Source: Bdellovibrionales bacterium (GTDB lineage: Bacteria; Bdellovibrionota; UBA1018; CAIMNF01). From it: a stretch of DNA of 64,000 nt. Each line of letters opens with the position of its first letter. The stretch's first letter is position 1. The notes beneath the pieces are model-generated. The model saw only the letters and a program-made list of their open reading frames with translations, made no database searches and had not been told where the DNA came from. Below are positions 47,626 through 56,113 of the stretch, one piece after another. A program made the position numbers and the translations under genes. The DNA is taken from assembly GCA_018266375.1 (NCBI GenBank), contig JAFEAO010000004.1, positions 1 to 64,000 of the forward strand. Reading direction: 5' to 3'.

Positions 47626-48837
47626 ATGAAGAAACCGCTGTCCTCTGAAATTTCTGCCGCTCTCGATGCCTTGAAGAAAGGCGAGTTTGTCATTTTAGTC
47701 GACAGCGAAGACCGTGAGAACGAAGGCGACCTCGTTCTTGCCGCTGAGTTCGCGACTCCCGAAAAAATTAATTTCTTAATCCGCCAGGCGTGTGGTCTCG
47801 TGTGCTTGGCGCTCGAGAGCGATCAGATCGATCGCTTGGGTTTGCCACTCATGGTGACAGACAATCAAAGCCCTCGCACGACGGCGTTCACCGTTTCGAT
47901 CGAAGCGGCAAAAGGCGTCTCGACCGGGATTTCCGCGCAAGATCGTGCGCACACCATCTTAGTCGCAAGTGATCCAAACTCGACTCGGGCCGACGTGCAT
48001 GCTCCCGGCCATGTTTTCCCGTTACGCGCGGTACCGGGCGGCGTTCTCGAGCGAGCGGGCCACACCGAAGGCTCGATCGAACTTTGTAAACTCGCCGGCC
48101 TCCGCCCGAGTGCCGTGATCTGCGAGATCATCAACGAAGACGGCACCATGGCTCGCCGTCCGGATCTCGACAGGTTTGCCAAAAAATTTAATATCCCGGT
48201 CGTGACGATCGAAGACCTGATCTCGTCGATCGAATTTATTTCAAGCGAAGTGGCGAAGCTTCCGGCGGAAGATCATTTTTGGGTTCAGGCTTTTAGAAAT
48301 GAACTCAGCCACGCCGAGCATCTTGCCGTCTTCACGCCAAATTTCGCCAAGACCGCGGGCATCCCGCTTGTTCGCGTGCACTCCGAGTGCTTGACCGGCG
48401 ACGTGTTCGGCTCGAAACGCTGCGATTGCGGCCCGCAGCTAGAGCGTGCTATGGAGCTGATCGCAAAAGATCCGGTCGGCGGTGCGACGATTTATCTTCG
48501 GGGACATGAAGGCCGCGGAATCGGTCTCTTTAACAAGATCAAGGCTTACGCGCTTCAAGATCAAGGCTTGGACACGGTCGAAGCCAATGAGAGGCTCGGT
48601 TTCGAAGCGGATCAACGCGATTATCACGATGCCGCCCGCGTGCTTCGGCGAATGGGAGTGCGTAAAGTGCGTTTACTCACCAACAATCCCCAAAAGGTCG
48701 AAGGTCTCAAGCGTTACGGCATCGAAGTGGTCGAGCGAGTGCCGCTCGATGTAGGCGCGAACTCCGAAAACAAAACCTACTTACGCACCAAGATCGCCAA
48801 ATTCAACCACAAGATTAATCAAAACTTAGAGCAATAA
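47626..48837 (+). CDS. ribBA: Bifunctional DHBP synthase/GTP cyclohydrolase II
   Basis: 403 residues. The N half (1-200) has DSEDRENEGDLVLAAEF and RAGHTEGSIEL of 3,4-dihydroxy-2-butanone-4-phosphate synthase. The C half has HSECLTGDVFGSKRCDCGPQL (three zinc Cys) and LRGHEGRGIGL of GTP cyclohydrolase II. Both active sites look intact, so the protein supplies both precursors of the riboflavin pathway. Operon ribE-ribBA-ribH. Confidence 0.96.
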   Translation: MKKPLSSEISAALDALKKGEFVILVDSEDRENEGDLVLAAEFATPEKINFLIRQACGLVCLALESDQIDRLGLPLMVTDNQSPRTTAFTVSIEAAKGVSTGISAQDRAHTILVASDPNSTRADVHAPGHVFPLRAVPGGVLERAGHTEGSIELCKLAGLRPSAVICEIINEDGTMARRPDLDRFAKKFNIPVVTIEDLISSIEFISSEVAKLPAEDHFWVQAFRNELSHAEHLAVFTPNFAKTAGIPLVRVHSECLTGDVFGSKRCDCGPQLERAMELIAKDPVGGATIYLRGHEGRGIGLFNKIKAYALQDQGLDTVEANERLGFEADQRDYHDAARVLRRMGVRKVRLLTNNPQKVEGLKRYGIEVVERVPLDVGANSENKTYLRTKIAKFNHKINQNLEQ

Positions 48838-48849
48838 GGAACGGATCTC

Positions 48850-49290
48850 ATGAAGCTCGCGATTGTCATCAGCCAATTCAATACCGATGTGACCAACGGA
48901 CTTAAAAAAGGCGCAATGGCGCTTTTGAAAGAGAAGGGTGTGGCGAAGGATCAGATTGAGACTTTCGAGGCGCCGGGCGCATTCGAGATCCCGCTGATCG
49001 CGCAAACTCTCGCCCGCACCAAAAAGTACGACGGCATTATCTGTTTGGGCTGCGTGATCAAAGGCGACACTGCTCACTTTGAATTTATCAGTTTGGGCGC
49101 GACTCTCGGGATTCAGATGGCCTCAATGCAAACCGAGACGCCGATCACTTTCGGGATTCTGACGACTTACACGGAAGAGCAAGCCCTCGTGCGCTCCGAC
49201 CGCGATGAAAATAACAAGGGCCGCGAGGCGGCCCTTGCGTGTTTAGATGCGCTTGAAACCTTGAAGCTTATTCGCTTGCACTCTCTGTGA
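48850..49290 (+). CDS. ribH: 6,7-dimethyl-8-ribityllumazine synthase
   Basis: 146 residues. ISQFNTDVTNGLKKGA, APGAFEIPLIAQ, GCVIKGDTAHFEFIS (catalytic His region) and ITFGILTTYTEEQA are family motifs. Its 3' end overlaps the convergent hpf gene by 23 bp. ribD is missing from this cluster, so it must be elsewhere. Confidence 0.95.
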   Translation: MKLAIVISQFNTDVTNGLKKGAMALLKEKGVAKDQIETFEAPGAFEIPLIAQTLARTKKYDGIICLGCVIKGDTAHFEFISLGATLGIQMASMQTETPITFGILTTYTEEQALVRSDRDENNKGREAALACLDALETLKLIRLHSL

Positions 49291-49603
49291 GTTTTGCGAG
49301 CTCCTTGGCTTGCAGGTGATGATCTTTTAATTTCTCCTTGTTCTTTTTAACCTGTTTTTCAAGGTGATCGACGACTTTGTCGATAGCGCTGTACGCACTA
49401 TCCGTGGTGGCTTCGGCAAAGAACTCGATATGATCACCCGTCAAATGGCAGTGGACGATATGCGCTTGCTTCTCGACGGCGAAGTTCCAGTCCAGGTTCA
49501 GTTTGCCCTGGAAATATTTCTCTAATTTCTCGGATTTGGTGCGTGTAACTTCGTCGAGAGCGCCTGTTGAGTTCATATGACGGTAAGTGATTTTGATGTT
49601 CAT
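49268..49603 (-). CDS. hpf: Ribosome hibernation promoting factor (short form)
   Basis: 111 residues, single HPF/RaiA domain: MNIKITYRHMNSTGALDEVTRTKSEKLEKYF (in part), AHIVHCHLTGDHIEFFAEATTDSAYSAIDKVVDHLEKQVKKNKEKLKDH (in part). The positively charged helix after DKVVDHLEKQ suits binding in the 30S channel. Lacks the C-terminal dimerisation domain of long HPF. Convergent with ribH with a 23-bp overlap. Confidence 0.9.
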   Translation of the reverse strand: MNIKITYRHMNSTGALDEVTRTKSEKLEKYFQGKLNLDWNFAVEKQAHIVHCHLTGDHIEFFAEATTDSAYSAIDKVVDHLEKQVKKNKEKLKDHHLQAKELAKLTESASE

Positions 49604-49778
49604 GTCTTACCCCTTTCCAATTCTCTATTCTACTCCTGTGGCGTACCGATGGAATGTGTCACGCTTACTTTGGAACCCCGAATCCTTAATAAAGAATTGT
49701 AATCATAAAGCAAATTTAATTAAATTTATTATTGCTATGCGTTATATTGATTGTTAAAACCCGTCCTGTGAGGGATAT

Positions 49779-50690
49779 ATGACAAAGGGTTTTCAGGTAC
49801 TTTTGGCCGTCGCATTGGCATTCGCGGGACCACGGGCGCTCGGGTACGGAGAGATAAAAGACTACCAGCTCGGGAGTGAATGGGGCAAGCGCCGCGTGTT
49901 TACGAGCGATCTCGAAGGGCGGAGCTACGGGTATGTGCGTGCCGCTCAGGCAACGGTTTATCTCACCGTTGGAGCAACCGGCTTTTACCTCGGTAAATAC
50001 AACGGCGTAAACGTCGTCGCGACCAACCACCACGTTTGTCCGACCGCTAAGGATTGTGTGGGCACCCAAGCGCAGTTCCGCCTGCTCGGATTGAAAGCGC
50101 GCGTGATTGATTTCCTGGTCACGATCAAGAACGTGGATCTCACTTTGCTTGCAATCCAATTTTCGAACGCTGCGGATGAAGCGAAGGCGAGCCGCGTGGC
50201 TCGCAACTTCGCTTTCCGCCAAAACGCGTATCAAGGCGAGCCTTTGATGACGTTTGGTTTCGGGATTGCAAACAATCCGCAAAACTACTTGGTCGGAAAC
50301 GAAGATTCCGACTGTAAGATTTTTTCTAAAACCGGGGATTTCCGTCAAACCGCGGATCCGGACAAGTTCAATCCGGTCGACTACAAAGCTTGGTCGTTTG
50401 TGCATGGTTGTGATATTTCGCACGGGGATTCGGGATCCGCTCTGGTGGATAAGCGCAACGGCGCGATCATCGGGATTTTGTGGACCGGTCGGTTTCCGAA
50501 GCACAAGCGAGTGCAGGACTCAAGCTACCTCGGTAAGCTTTACAAAGCGGGCAGCGAGGAGATGTGGACGGAACTCAACTACGGCATTCCGGCGACCGTT
50601 ATTGGCTCTCTCCTTCAGGACGCGATGTATTCCACATCGGTTAGACCGGACGTAAAAGGCGTGATTTCGGCACTCTTGAGTCGCAGTTAG
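49779..50690 (+). CDS. Secreted trypsin-like (chymotrypsin-fold) serine protease
   Basis: 303 residues with a short signal peptide (VLLAVALAFAGPRALG). Triad: His in VVATNHHVCPTAKDCVG, Asp in NVDLTLLAIQF, Ser in HGDSGSALVDKRNGAIIGI. The double Cys near His and the GDSGSAL motif suit bacterial trypsin-like peptidases. One nucleotide separates it from the next gene, so the two hydrolases are co-expressed. Confidence 0.85.
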   Translation: MTKGFQVLLAVALAFAGPRALGYGEIKDYQLGSEWGKRRVFTSDLEGRSYGYVRAAQATVYLTVGATGFYLGKYNGVNVVATNHHVCPTAKDCVGTQAQFRLLGLKARVIDFLVTIKNVDLTLLAIQFSNAADEAKASRVARNFAFRQNAYQGEPLMTFGFGIANNPQNYLVGNEDSDCKIFSKTGDFRQTADPDKFNPVDYKAWSFVHGCDISHGDSGSALVDKRNGAIIGILWTGRFPKHKRVQDSSYLGKLYKAGSEEMWTELNYGIPATVIGSLLQDAMYSTSVRPDVKGVISALLSRS

Positions 50691-50691
50691 T

Positions 50692-52887
50692 ATGAATCGG
50701 TGGATTCTCGCTTCAACGATGGCTGTGCAGGGTCTGACGGCATATGCCCAGGCTCCGACGATTCCGACTCCCGCTCCGGCGTTGGAGATCGAGAGTTGGC
50801 ACACACTGCATCGATATAGCTGGAACGACCCCTATGAATGGATGCGTAAACTGCCGGATCAACCGGTGAGCGCGCAACTCCAAGGCGTGATTGATGCGGA
50901 AAACACATACACCGAAGCGTCGTTCAAACCTCAGGCGCCGCTTGAAGCGAAGATCCTAAAAGAAATTCAAGATCGTCTTGCGACTCAAACCACGCTCGAT
51001 AATAAAAACGAAGTCGCGCCGATTCGAATCGGAAAACGTGTTTACTTCTACGCGCTCGATACGCAAAGCATCCGTATGCGTCGGTCGACTCATTCGATTG
51101 AGATCGCGCGCGTCCCCGATAGTTTGATCGCAGGCCGCACGTTGGTGAAATTTTTGCCGACCTCGAAGCTCGAACGCATGGCTCTGCTTCTTTCGAAAGT
51201 TGGGGACTTAGCTCCGGGAGTGCAGGCACCGGCGCCGGTATCGAAGCCCGAAGTTTGGATTGTCGAGGGCATGGGCCGGCACCCGGTGGTGACTGATCGG
51301 TTTGAAATCGACGATATCGACGATTTGCAGTGGGCGTGGGACGCGAGCGGTAAGAATTTGCTTTATGTCGATCCGGAAAACGATACCAAGAATCGCCAAG
51401 TATTCATTCGCGAAAACAAGGTAAGCCGCGTTTTCTTCGAAACCGAGGACGAAAAAACTTACGTGCTTCTCAATATGACTCGCGATGAGAAATATTTTAG
51501 AATCGAAGTCACGGGCTTCCACCTCGAATATCCGGTAGTCTATGATCGCGCGTTCCATCGCGTATTTACGGGTGAAAACAAACCTGGCGTGTTCTCTCAA
51601 ATCGAAAGTTTTAATGATGATTGGGTTCTCAAGTCCAATCGAGGGGGCCGGTTCTACAACGTCTATCGCTTTTCGAAAACGCGAGGGACCGAACAAGCTT
51701 TGACCGATGCGGATTTGTTCCTACAAGGATCGGAAGCATCGGACTACGCGCCCGATCGCAACTTGGACGAAAATACCATCGGGCTGGATTGCTTTGCCAG
51801 GTTCTGCGCGGTCGAGCGCAAGACCGACGGTAAGCCTGAGCTTGTCGTGGTCGATAGCGCAGGCAAGAAACTGGACCTTCTTCAATTTTCGGAACCGTTT
51901 TTTTACATTCAGGTGGGCGCATTGGACAGCTATGAGTCGACTCAGTTTGATCTCGATTACTTGTCCTACTTAAAGCCACGCTCTCGCTATCGCTACACGC
52001 TCGGTGAGAAGGGTTACAAGCTCGTCGGCGAGTCCAAAATCCCGGCGATCCGGATAGAGAACTATCGTTTCGAGCAAAAAAAATTTAAGGTTTGGGATGA
52101 AACGGAGGTTCCGGTGACGCTCGTGATGCACAAAGATACCAAGCTCACACCGAATACTCCGTTCTTTGTCCAAGTGTACGGAACTTACGCTACCACTTTT
52201 TACATCGGCTACGATGTGGCGTTTAATATCGCGCATGCGGCAAGCATGTTGGATCGAGGTGTGGTGTACGCATTCGTGCACGCGCGCGGAGGCGGGGAGC
52301 TCGGTTATCATTGGTATGTCGATGGGAACGGCGCAAACAAGTACAACACCGTAAAAGATTTTAAATCGGTGCTTGAAGGTCTCGTGGCCAGTAAGTACAC
52401 GTCGCCTTCCAAAATTGCGATTGGCGGCTTCAGTGCCGGTGGTTTCGCCATGGGTAACGCGATCAATGATTTCCCGCAGCTTTTTAAGGCCGCGCTGATT
52501 CAGCAGGGTTTTTTGGATATGATCGGATCTCAGTCGGATCCGGAGATTCCGTTTGTAAAACTCGAGTGGTCGATCTGGGGCAATCCCAACGACAAAAACG
52601 ATTTTAATCGCATGTGGTCAATGGATCCGTATCAAAACTTGAAGCGCGCCAATTATCCCGCGATTTTTGTTCGCACCTCTGTCGACGATAACACCGTGTT
52701 AGTTCATGAAGCGTTGAAGTATGTGTCGAAGCTGCGCCAAAAACGGATGAACACCGAAGTTCCAACCTATCTACAAATTCTACCGGCCGGAATGGGGGCT
52801 CACGATGGTCGTTACGTCAATTATGAGATCGATGCGGCTCGTAACTTTACCTTCCTTCTGAATCAGATCGCTCCTAGTAAGCGTTAA
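50692..52887 (+). CDS. Secreted prolyl-oligopeptidase-family (S9) peptidase
   Basis: 731 residues, signal peptide about 1-20. An N-terminal beta-propeller (about 60-430) caps the alpha/beta-hydrolase domain. Ser581 in GGFSAGG, Asp665/666 in RTSVDDNTV and His704 in GAHDGRY form the triad; HARGGGELGYHWYVDG is the POP/oligopeptidase B signature. Here the third position of the usual GxSxGG motif is intact. Would cleave short peptides outside the cytoplasm, downstream of the trypsin-like enzyme. Confidence 0.9.
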   Translation: MNRWILASTMAVQGLTAYAQAPTIPTPAPALEIESWHTLHRYSWNDPYEWMRKLPDQPVSAQLQGVIDAENTYTEASFKPQAPLEAKILKEIQDRLATQTTLDNKNEVAPIRIGKRVYFYALDTQSIRMRRSTHSIEIARVPDSLIAGRTLVKFLPTSKLERMALLLSKVGDLAPGVQAPAPVSKPEVWIVEGMGRHPVVTDRFEIDDIDDLQWAWDASGKNLLYVDPENDTKNRQVFIRENKVSRVFFETEDEKTYVLLNMTRDEKYFRIEVTGFHLEYPVVYDRAFHRVFTGENKPGVFSQIESFNDDWVLKSNRGGRFYNVYRFSKTRGTEQALTDADLFLQGSEASDYAPDRNLDENTIGLDCFARFCAVERKTDGKPELVVVDSAGKKLDLLQFSEPFFYIQVGALDSYESTQFDLDYLSYLKPRSRYRYTLGEKGYKLVGESKIPAIRIENYRFEQKKFKVWDETEVPVTLVMHKDTKLTPNTPFFVQVYGTYATTFYIGYDVAFNIAHAASMLDRGVVYAFVHARGGGELGYHWYVDGNGANKYNTVKDFKSVLEGLVASKYTSPSKIAIGGFSAGGFAMGNAINDFPQLFKAALIQQGFLDMIGSQSDPEIPFVKLEWSIWGNPNDKNDFNRMWSMDPYQNLKRANYPAIFVRTSVDDNTVLVHEALKYVSKLRQKRMNTEVPTYLQILPAGMGAHDGRYVNYEIDAARNFTFLLNQIAPSKR

Positions 52888-52909
52888 TCATTTCGGGTAC
52901 TCTAGAGAC

Positions 52910-53791
52910 GTGCGGATCTTTGGAGCTTTACTCCTCATCTTGGTTTACCCGCTTAGTTCAAATGCGCTGACCGCACGTTGGCTTGGCGTCGCCGGTCTGT
53001 CCGTCACGGATGGCGCTACGACTCTCATTTTCGATCCTGTTTTTACCAAGCCAACACTCAAGAACTGGATTTTTGGTTCCGCCTTCCGGGCAAACCCCGA
53101 ACGGGTGGGTGCGGGGCTCGGCGCTGCGGCGATCGACAAAGCAAATGCCGTAATGGTAAGCCACACTCACTTTGATCATGCCGTCGATGCAGCGCTGGTT
53201 TCGCGTTTGACAGGTGCGACGGTGTACGGAAGCGAGTCGTTATCCCGAGTGGTTCAAAAAAACGATTTTCCGGTGAGATTCGAACCCGTCAAGGACCGGC
53301 AACAGATCACCGTCGGTAAATTTAAGATCACGTTCATTCAACGCGAGCATTCGGCAATTCTCCAAGGTTTGGATTGGAAATTCCTGGAAGGGCCGGTGCC
53401 GGCGGATTTTGATTTCAAATTTTACCAGTATCATGTGGGCGAAACTTGGGCCTACTTCGTGGAGCATCCGGATGGCTCGATCTTGATCGATCAAGGAAGT
53501 CACTTTTTTGAACCGAACGCGGTTTATGCCGGCAAGGCCGACGCGTATTTTGTGGGCGTTGCCAACAAGACAAGCCTCGAAGATTTGGTCGCGAACAATA
53601 TCAACCGGATTTGCGCGCCACTCGTGGTGCCGTTGCACTTCGACGTTTTTTTTCTACAAGGCGATTGGATCGAGTCCCGGCGATTGCCCGGGTCGGAACT
53701 TGAGAAGGTGAGCGAACGAATCGGCAAAAACGAATCATGCCATCCGCATTTTTTTATCCCAACGCGGAACGGCCCGATCCCGATTCGTTGA
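52910..53791 (+). CDS. Exported MBL-fold hydrolase, UlaG/YfhI-like
   Basis: 293 residues from GTG, with a signal peptide (FGALLLILVYPLSSNA). Zinc motif SHTHFDHAVDA (about 82-92), IQREHSA, IDQGSHFF and a C-terminal VPLHFDVFF. These suit the beta-lactamase-fold 'L-ascorbate lactonase/NAPE-PLD-like' subgroup. The export signal suggests a periplasmic phosphodiesterase or lactonase; substrate unknown. Third in the protease run. Confidence 0.8.
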   Translation: MRIFGALLLILVYPLSSNALTARWLGVAGLSVTDGATTLIFDPVFTKPTLKNWIFGSAFRANPERVGAGLGAAAIDKANAVMVSHTHFDHAVDAALVSRLTGATVYGSESLSRVVQKNDFPVRFEPVKDRQQITVGKFKITFIQREHSAILQGLDWKFLEGPVPADFDFKFYQYHVGETWAYFVEHPDGSILIDQGSHFFEPNAVYAGKADAYFVGVANKTSLEDLVANNINRICAPLVVPLHFDVFFLQGDWIESRRLPGSELEKVSERIGKNESCHPHFFIPTRNGPIPIR

Positions 53792-53794
53792 ATA

Positions 53795-54664
53795 TTATTT
53801 ACGATGACTTGCCGGTGCGCGAAGGCCCGTCGCTTGCACGGCGGTTTGAGCGAGATGTTGCTGGTTTTCACGTTCGGCTTTATCAAAGCCAAACATCGAG
53901 TCGAGCCCGAAACCTAGGATCAGGCCCAAAAAAGCGGCAAAGAGAGAACTCGGTACCGAGAAGTACCAGCGGCGAGCAAAGAGTCGGATGAAGAAGATTT
54001 GCGCGAGCACGATAAAAAAGTAAGCCGGAGGCCACGACGCCCAGAACTTGCGGGTAAGCTCGTTCACCGAGTGTGGGAAATTTCCGTCTTTTGCGGTGAT
54101 CAAATCCAGCTCAAAAATCGTGAGGAAGCTGAAAACGATCACGAGGATCGCGACTGTCCAATAGCGCTCGATCTTGAGGCGTCTCTTCTTTTTAGGCGCG
54201 CCTTGCTGCATTTCTTCGCGGGCGGCACGTTCGCGGGCCTCTGCAGGCGGGTAGGGGCGTTCGATGACGACTTTGACTTCTTCGAGCTCCACTTCGGGAG
54301 CCATCACCACTTTTTCATGGAGGACTTCTCTTTCTTTCGGTGCCGGTCTCTCGCGGAAACTGAACTTCGCGTGGCCCGCCTGAATCAGATCGCCCGGTTT
54401 CAAAGGGTATTTGCCCTTAGGAGAGAGCTTCACGTCGTTCACCTTGGTGCCGTTTGAGGAACCGGTGTCTTCTATCCAGAAATCGCCTTCCTCGTGGATC
54501 AAACGAAAGTGGCTTCGGCTTAAGCTGCTCAAATGCGGGAACGTGAGATCGGTATGTTCGCGGCCAACAGTCATCGTTCTCCGCAGGTCAAACACCTGTT
54601 GGGAGTCGAGCTCGACGAGAATAAACTTCGCGCGTTTTTGCGCTTTCGTTGGCTGCTTAGACAT
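53795..54664 (-). CDS. FHA-domain membrane protein
   Basis: 289 residues. FHA domain at about 15-95: TVGREHTDLTFPHLSSLSRSHFRLIHEEGDFWIEDTGSSNGTKVND (in pieces GREHTD, SRSHF, SSNGT), the phosphothreonine-binding loops. A charged linker follows, then two or three membrane segments (about 175-260) and a short cytoplasmic tail. It would link Ser/Thr kinase signalling to a membrane partner; no kinase is in the window. Confidence 0.88.
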   Translation of the reverse strand: MSKQPTKAQKRAKFILVELDSQQVFDLRRTMTVGREHTDLTFPHLSSLSRSHFRLIHEEGDFWIEDTGSSNGTKVNDVKLSPKGKYPLKPGDLIQAGHAKFSFRERPAPKEREVLHEKVVMAPEVELEEVKVVIERPYPPAEARERAAREEMQQGAPKKKRRLKIERYWTVAILVIVFSFLTIFELDLITAKDGNFPHSVNELTRKFWASWPPAYFFIVLAQIFFIRLFARRWYFSVPSSLFAAFLGLILGFGLDSMFGFDKAERENQQHLAQTAVQATGLRAPASHRK

Positions 54665-54773
54665 ATCCTAAAGGCTTTTCGGTCAGGGGAGTCAAAATCT
54701 GTAATAATTTTGACGGCCTCGCATATACGCGGTCCTGAGTCGGTGGGGAGTATTTGAAGGTACATCTAAAATA

Positions 54774-54805
54774 AAAAGGGAGTTGGTTTATGCCGACTCC
54801 CTTTT
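54774..54805. terminator. Rho-independent terminator after tRNA-Met
   Basis: AAAAGGGAGTTGG and CCGACTCCCTTTT form a 13-bp stem (one wobble) with a 6-nt loop. On the minus strand it is followed by a T-run and ends the tRNA transcript. Confidence 0.85.
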
Positions 54806-54841
54806 ATATAAACCGGTCGAGTGTTCGACCAGCTTTACTTT

Positions 54842-54918
54842 TGGTGGCTTGGGGCAGACTTGAACTGCCGACCCCCGCGTTATGAATGCGGTGCTCTAAC
54901 CAACTGAGCTACCAAGCC
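54842..54918 (-). tRNA. tRNA-Met (anticodon CAT), elongator type
   Basis: Acceptor GGCTTGG/CCAAGCC with discriminator A and encoded CCA, D arm AGCTCAGTTGGTTAGAGC, anticodon loop TTCATAA, T loop TTCAAGT. The anticodon stem CCGCA/CGCGG has an A-C mismatch at its last pair. The sequence is close to elongator tRNA-Met; a lysidine-modified tRNA-Ile2 with the same anticodon is the alternative. Confidence 0.88.
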
Positions 54919-54981
54919 ATTAATCGTGTTGACGAAGCCTTGTTCTAACCTGACTAGAACGTTTTCAGCAAGGAAAAAGGC

Positions 54982-55008
54982 TTGACCCTAGAGTCTTAAT
55001 ACTATACC
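54982..55008 (+). promoter_or_regulatory. Possible promoter before the signal-peptide ORF
   Basis: TTGACC (54982-54987) and TATACC (55003-55008), spacer 15 bp, which is short. Position suits the ORF at 55044. Low confidence. Confidence 0.3.
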
Positions 55009-55043
55009 GCACCGCACAATAAAAGAGAAAGAGAGAGGATCAT

Positions 55044-55280
55044 ATGAAATCTATCTCTCTGTTTTTAGCGGTATTTGCTGTGCAAATGAGCGCTCAAGCT
55101 TCGTTCGAAATTCCAGAAGCAACCCCATCCGCCGCGAATCTATCCGTTGCCGACACCAGTGCCTTCGCCGTTCCCGGTTCGCGTGCCGCGTGGCCCGAAT
55201 CCGGAATCATAAAGAAGTTCGCTTCAGGCCAAGCACGATGTAAATCCCAAGCGCTTGTCGGCGGGCACACGACGTCGTAA
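55044..55280 (+). pseudogene. Signal-peptide ORF running antisense into pip; probable gene remnant
   Basis: The first ~20 codons code a clean signal peptide (MKSISLFLAVFAVQMSAQAS) and are preceded by GAGAGAGGAT, a typical ribosome site for exported proteins here. From codon ~18 on, the frame runs antisense to the last 62 codons of pip and looks like its mirror image. The likeliest reading is the 5' end of a lost exported-protein gene fused to the pip 3' end by a deletion. A small real protein of 78 residues cannot be excluded. Confidence 0.4.
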
Positions 55281-56113
55281 CGGCCTTGCACGATCACCGC
55301 CGGAATGTGACGGATCTTTGAGATGTTGTTCAGGATCCAGTTGTCTTCCGCAAAGAAACCTTTGTTGATGAAGTAGTGGCATTCGATGCGTGCAAACTTG
55401 TACGCGAAATCATCGGTCACGGTCGTCTTCACGAAGTTGGGATCGGTATAAAGGCGGGATGTGCCCATTTCCCAACTGGTCCAAGGTTTTGCCGCCGCCA
55501 TGCGGACATTCACGTTAGAATGGGTGAGGCGCGAGTAATAGGCTTTCACAAAATCACCGCGTTCATTCTCCGGAATATGATCGCGGTATTCTTCCCACAG
55601 GTCGGGGTACATATTGTTGCAACCCTCTTGGTAGTACCAAGCGATTTCCTTTTTACGGAGCAGGAAAATTCCGCGAAGGACGAGCTCCGTCACGCGATCC
55701 GGATGGGAGATGGCGTAAGTCAATCCGAGGGTGCTGCCCCAAGATCCGCCGAACACCTGCCACTTCGGAATTTTAAGGTGTTCGCGTAAGCGCTCGAGAT
55801 CCGCGACGAGATCCCACGTGGTGTTGCCTTCAAGTTCGGCGGCCGGAAGAGATTTGCCCGCGCCTCGTTGGTCCATGAGGATGATGCGATATTTTTCGGG
55901 ATTAAAAAACCGGCGCTCTTGCGTTCCCACTCCGCCGCCCGGGCCACCATGAACAAAAATCACGGGCTTGCCCTTCGGGTTTCCGCACTCTTCATAATAG
56001 AGGTCATGAAGCGAGTTCACTTTCAAACGGCCCGTCGTATAGGGTTCGATTTCGGGATAAAGCCAGGTTTGCGGGTCTTGAGTGAGTGCTGCTTTCGTTT
56101 GTGATGCGGTCAT
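55094..56113 (-). CDS. pip: Proline iminopeptidase
   Basis: Releases N-terminal proline from peptides. 339 residues, alpha/beta hydrolase of family S33: HGGPGGG (oxyanion), DQRGAGKSLP, FGGSWGSTLGLTYA with Ser about 124, GRYDVVCPP with Asp, and PDSGHAA with His. ELVLRGIFLLRKKEIAWYYQEG (in part) is Pip-specific. The last ~10 residues after ATDRFAA extend past the usual end, into the remnant of the opposite ORF. Overlaps the PilZ gene by 4 bp and is last in the glk-pilZ-pip operon. Confidence 0.94.
   Translation of the reverse strand: MTASQTKAALTQDPQTWLYPEIEPYTTGRLKVNSLHDLYYEECGNPKGKPVIFVHGGPGGGVGTQERRFFNPEKYRIILMDQRGAGKSLPAAELEGNTTWDLVADLERLREHLKIPKWQVFGGSWGSTLGLTYAISHPDRVTELVLRGIFLLRKKEIAWYYQEGCNNMYPDLWEEYRDHIPENERGDFVKAYYSRLTHSNVNVRMAAAKPWTSWEMGTSRLYTDPNFVKTTVTDDFAYKFARIECHYFINKGFFAEDNWILNNISKIRHIPAVIVQGRYDVVCPPTSAWDLHRAWPEANFFMIPDSGHAAREPGTAKALVSATDRFAADGVASGISNEA

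Noticed and set aside
49712-49727. 16-bp AT palindrome AAATTTAATTAAATTT upstream of the trypsin-like gene
   Set aside because: Low-complexity AT-rich sequence makes such palindromes common; no second copy was seen.
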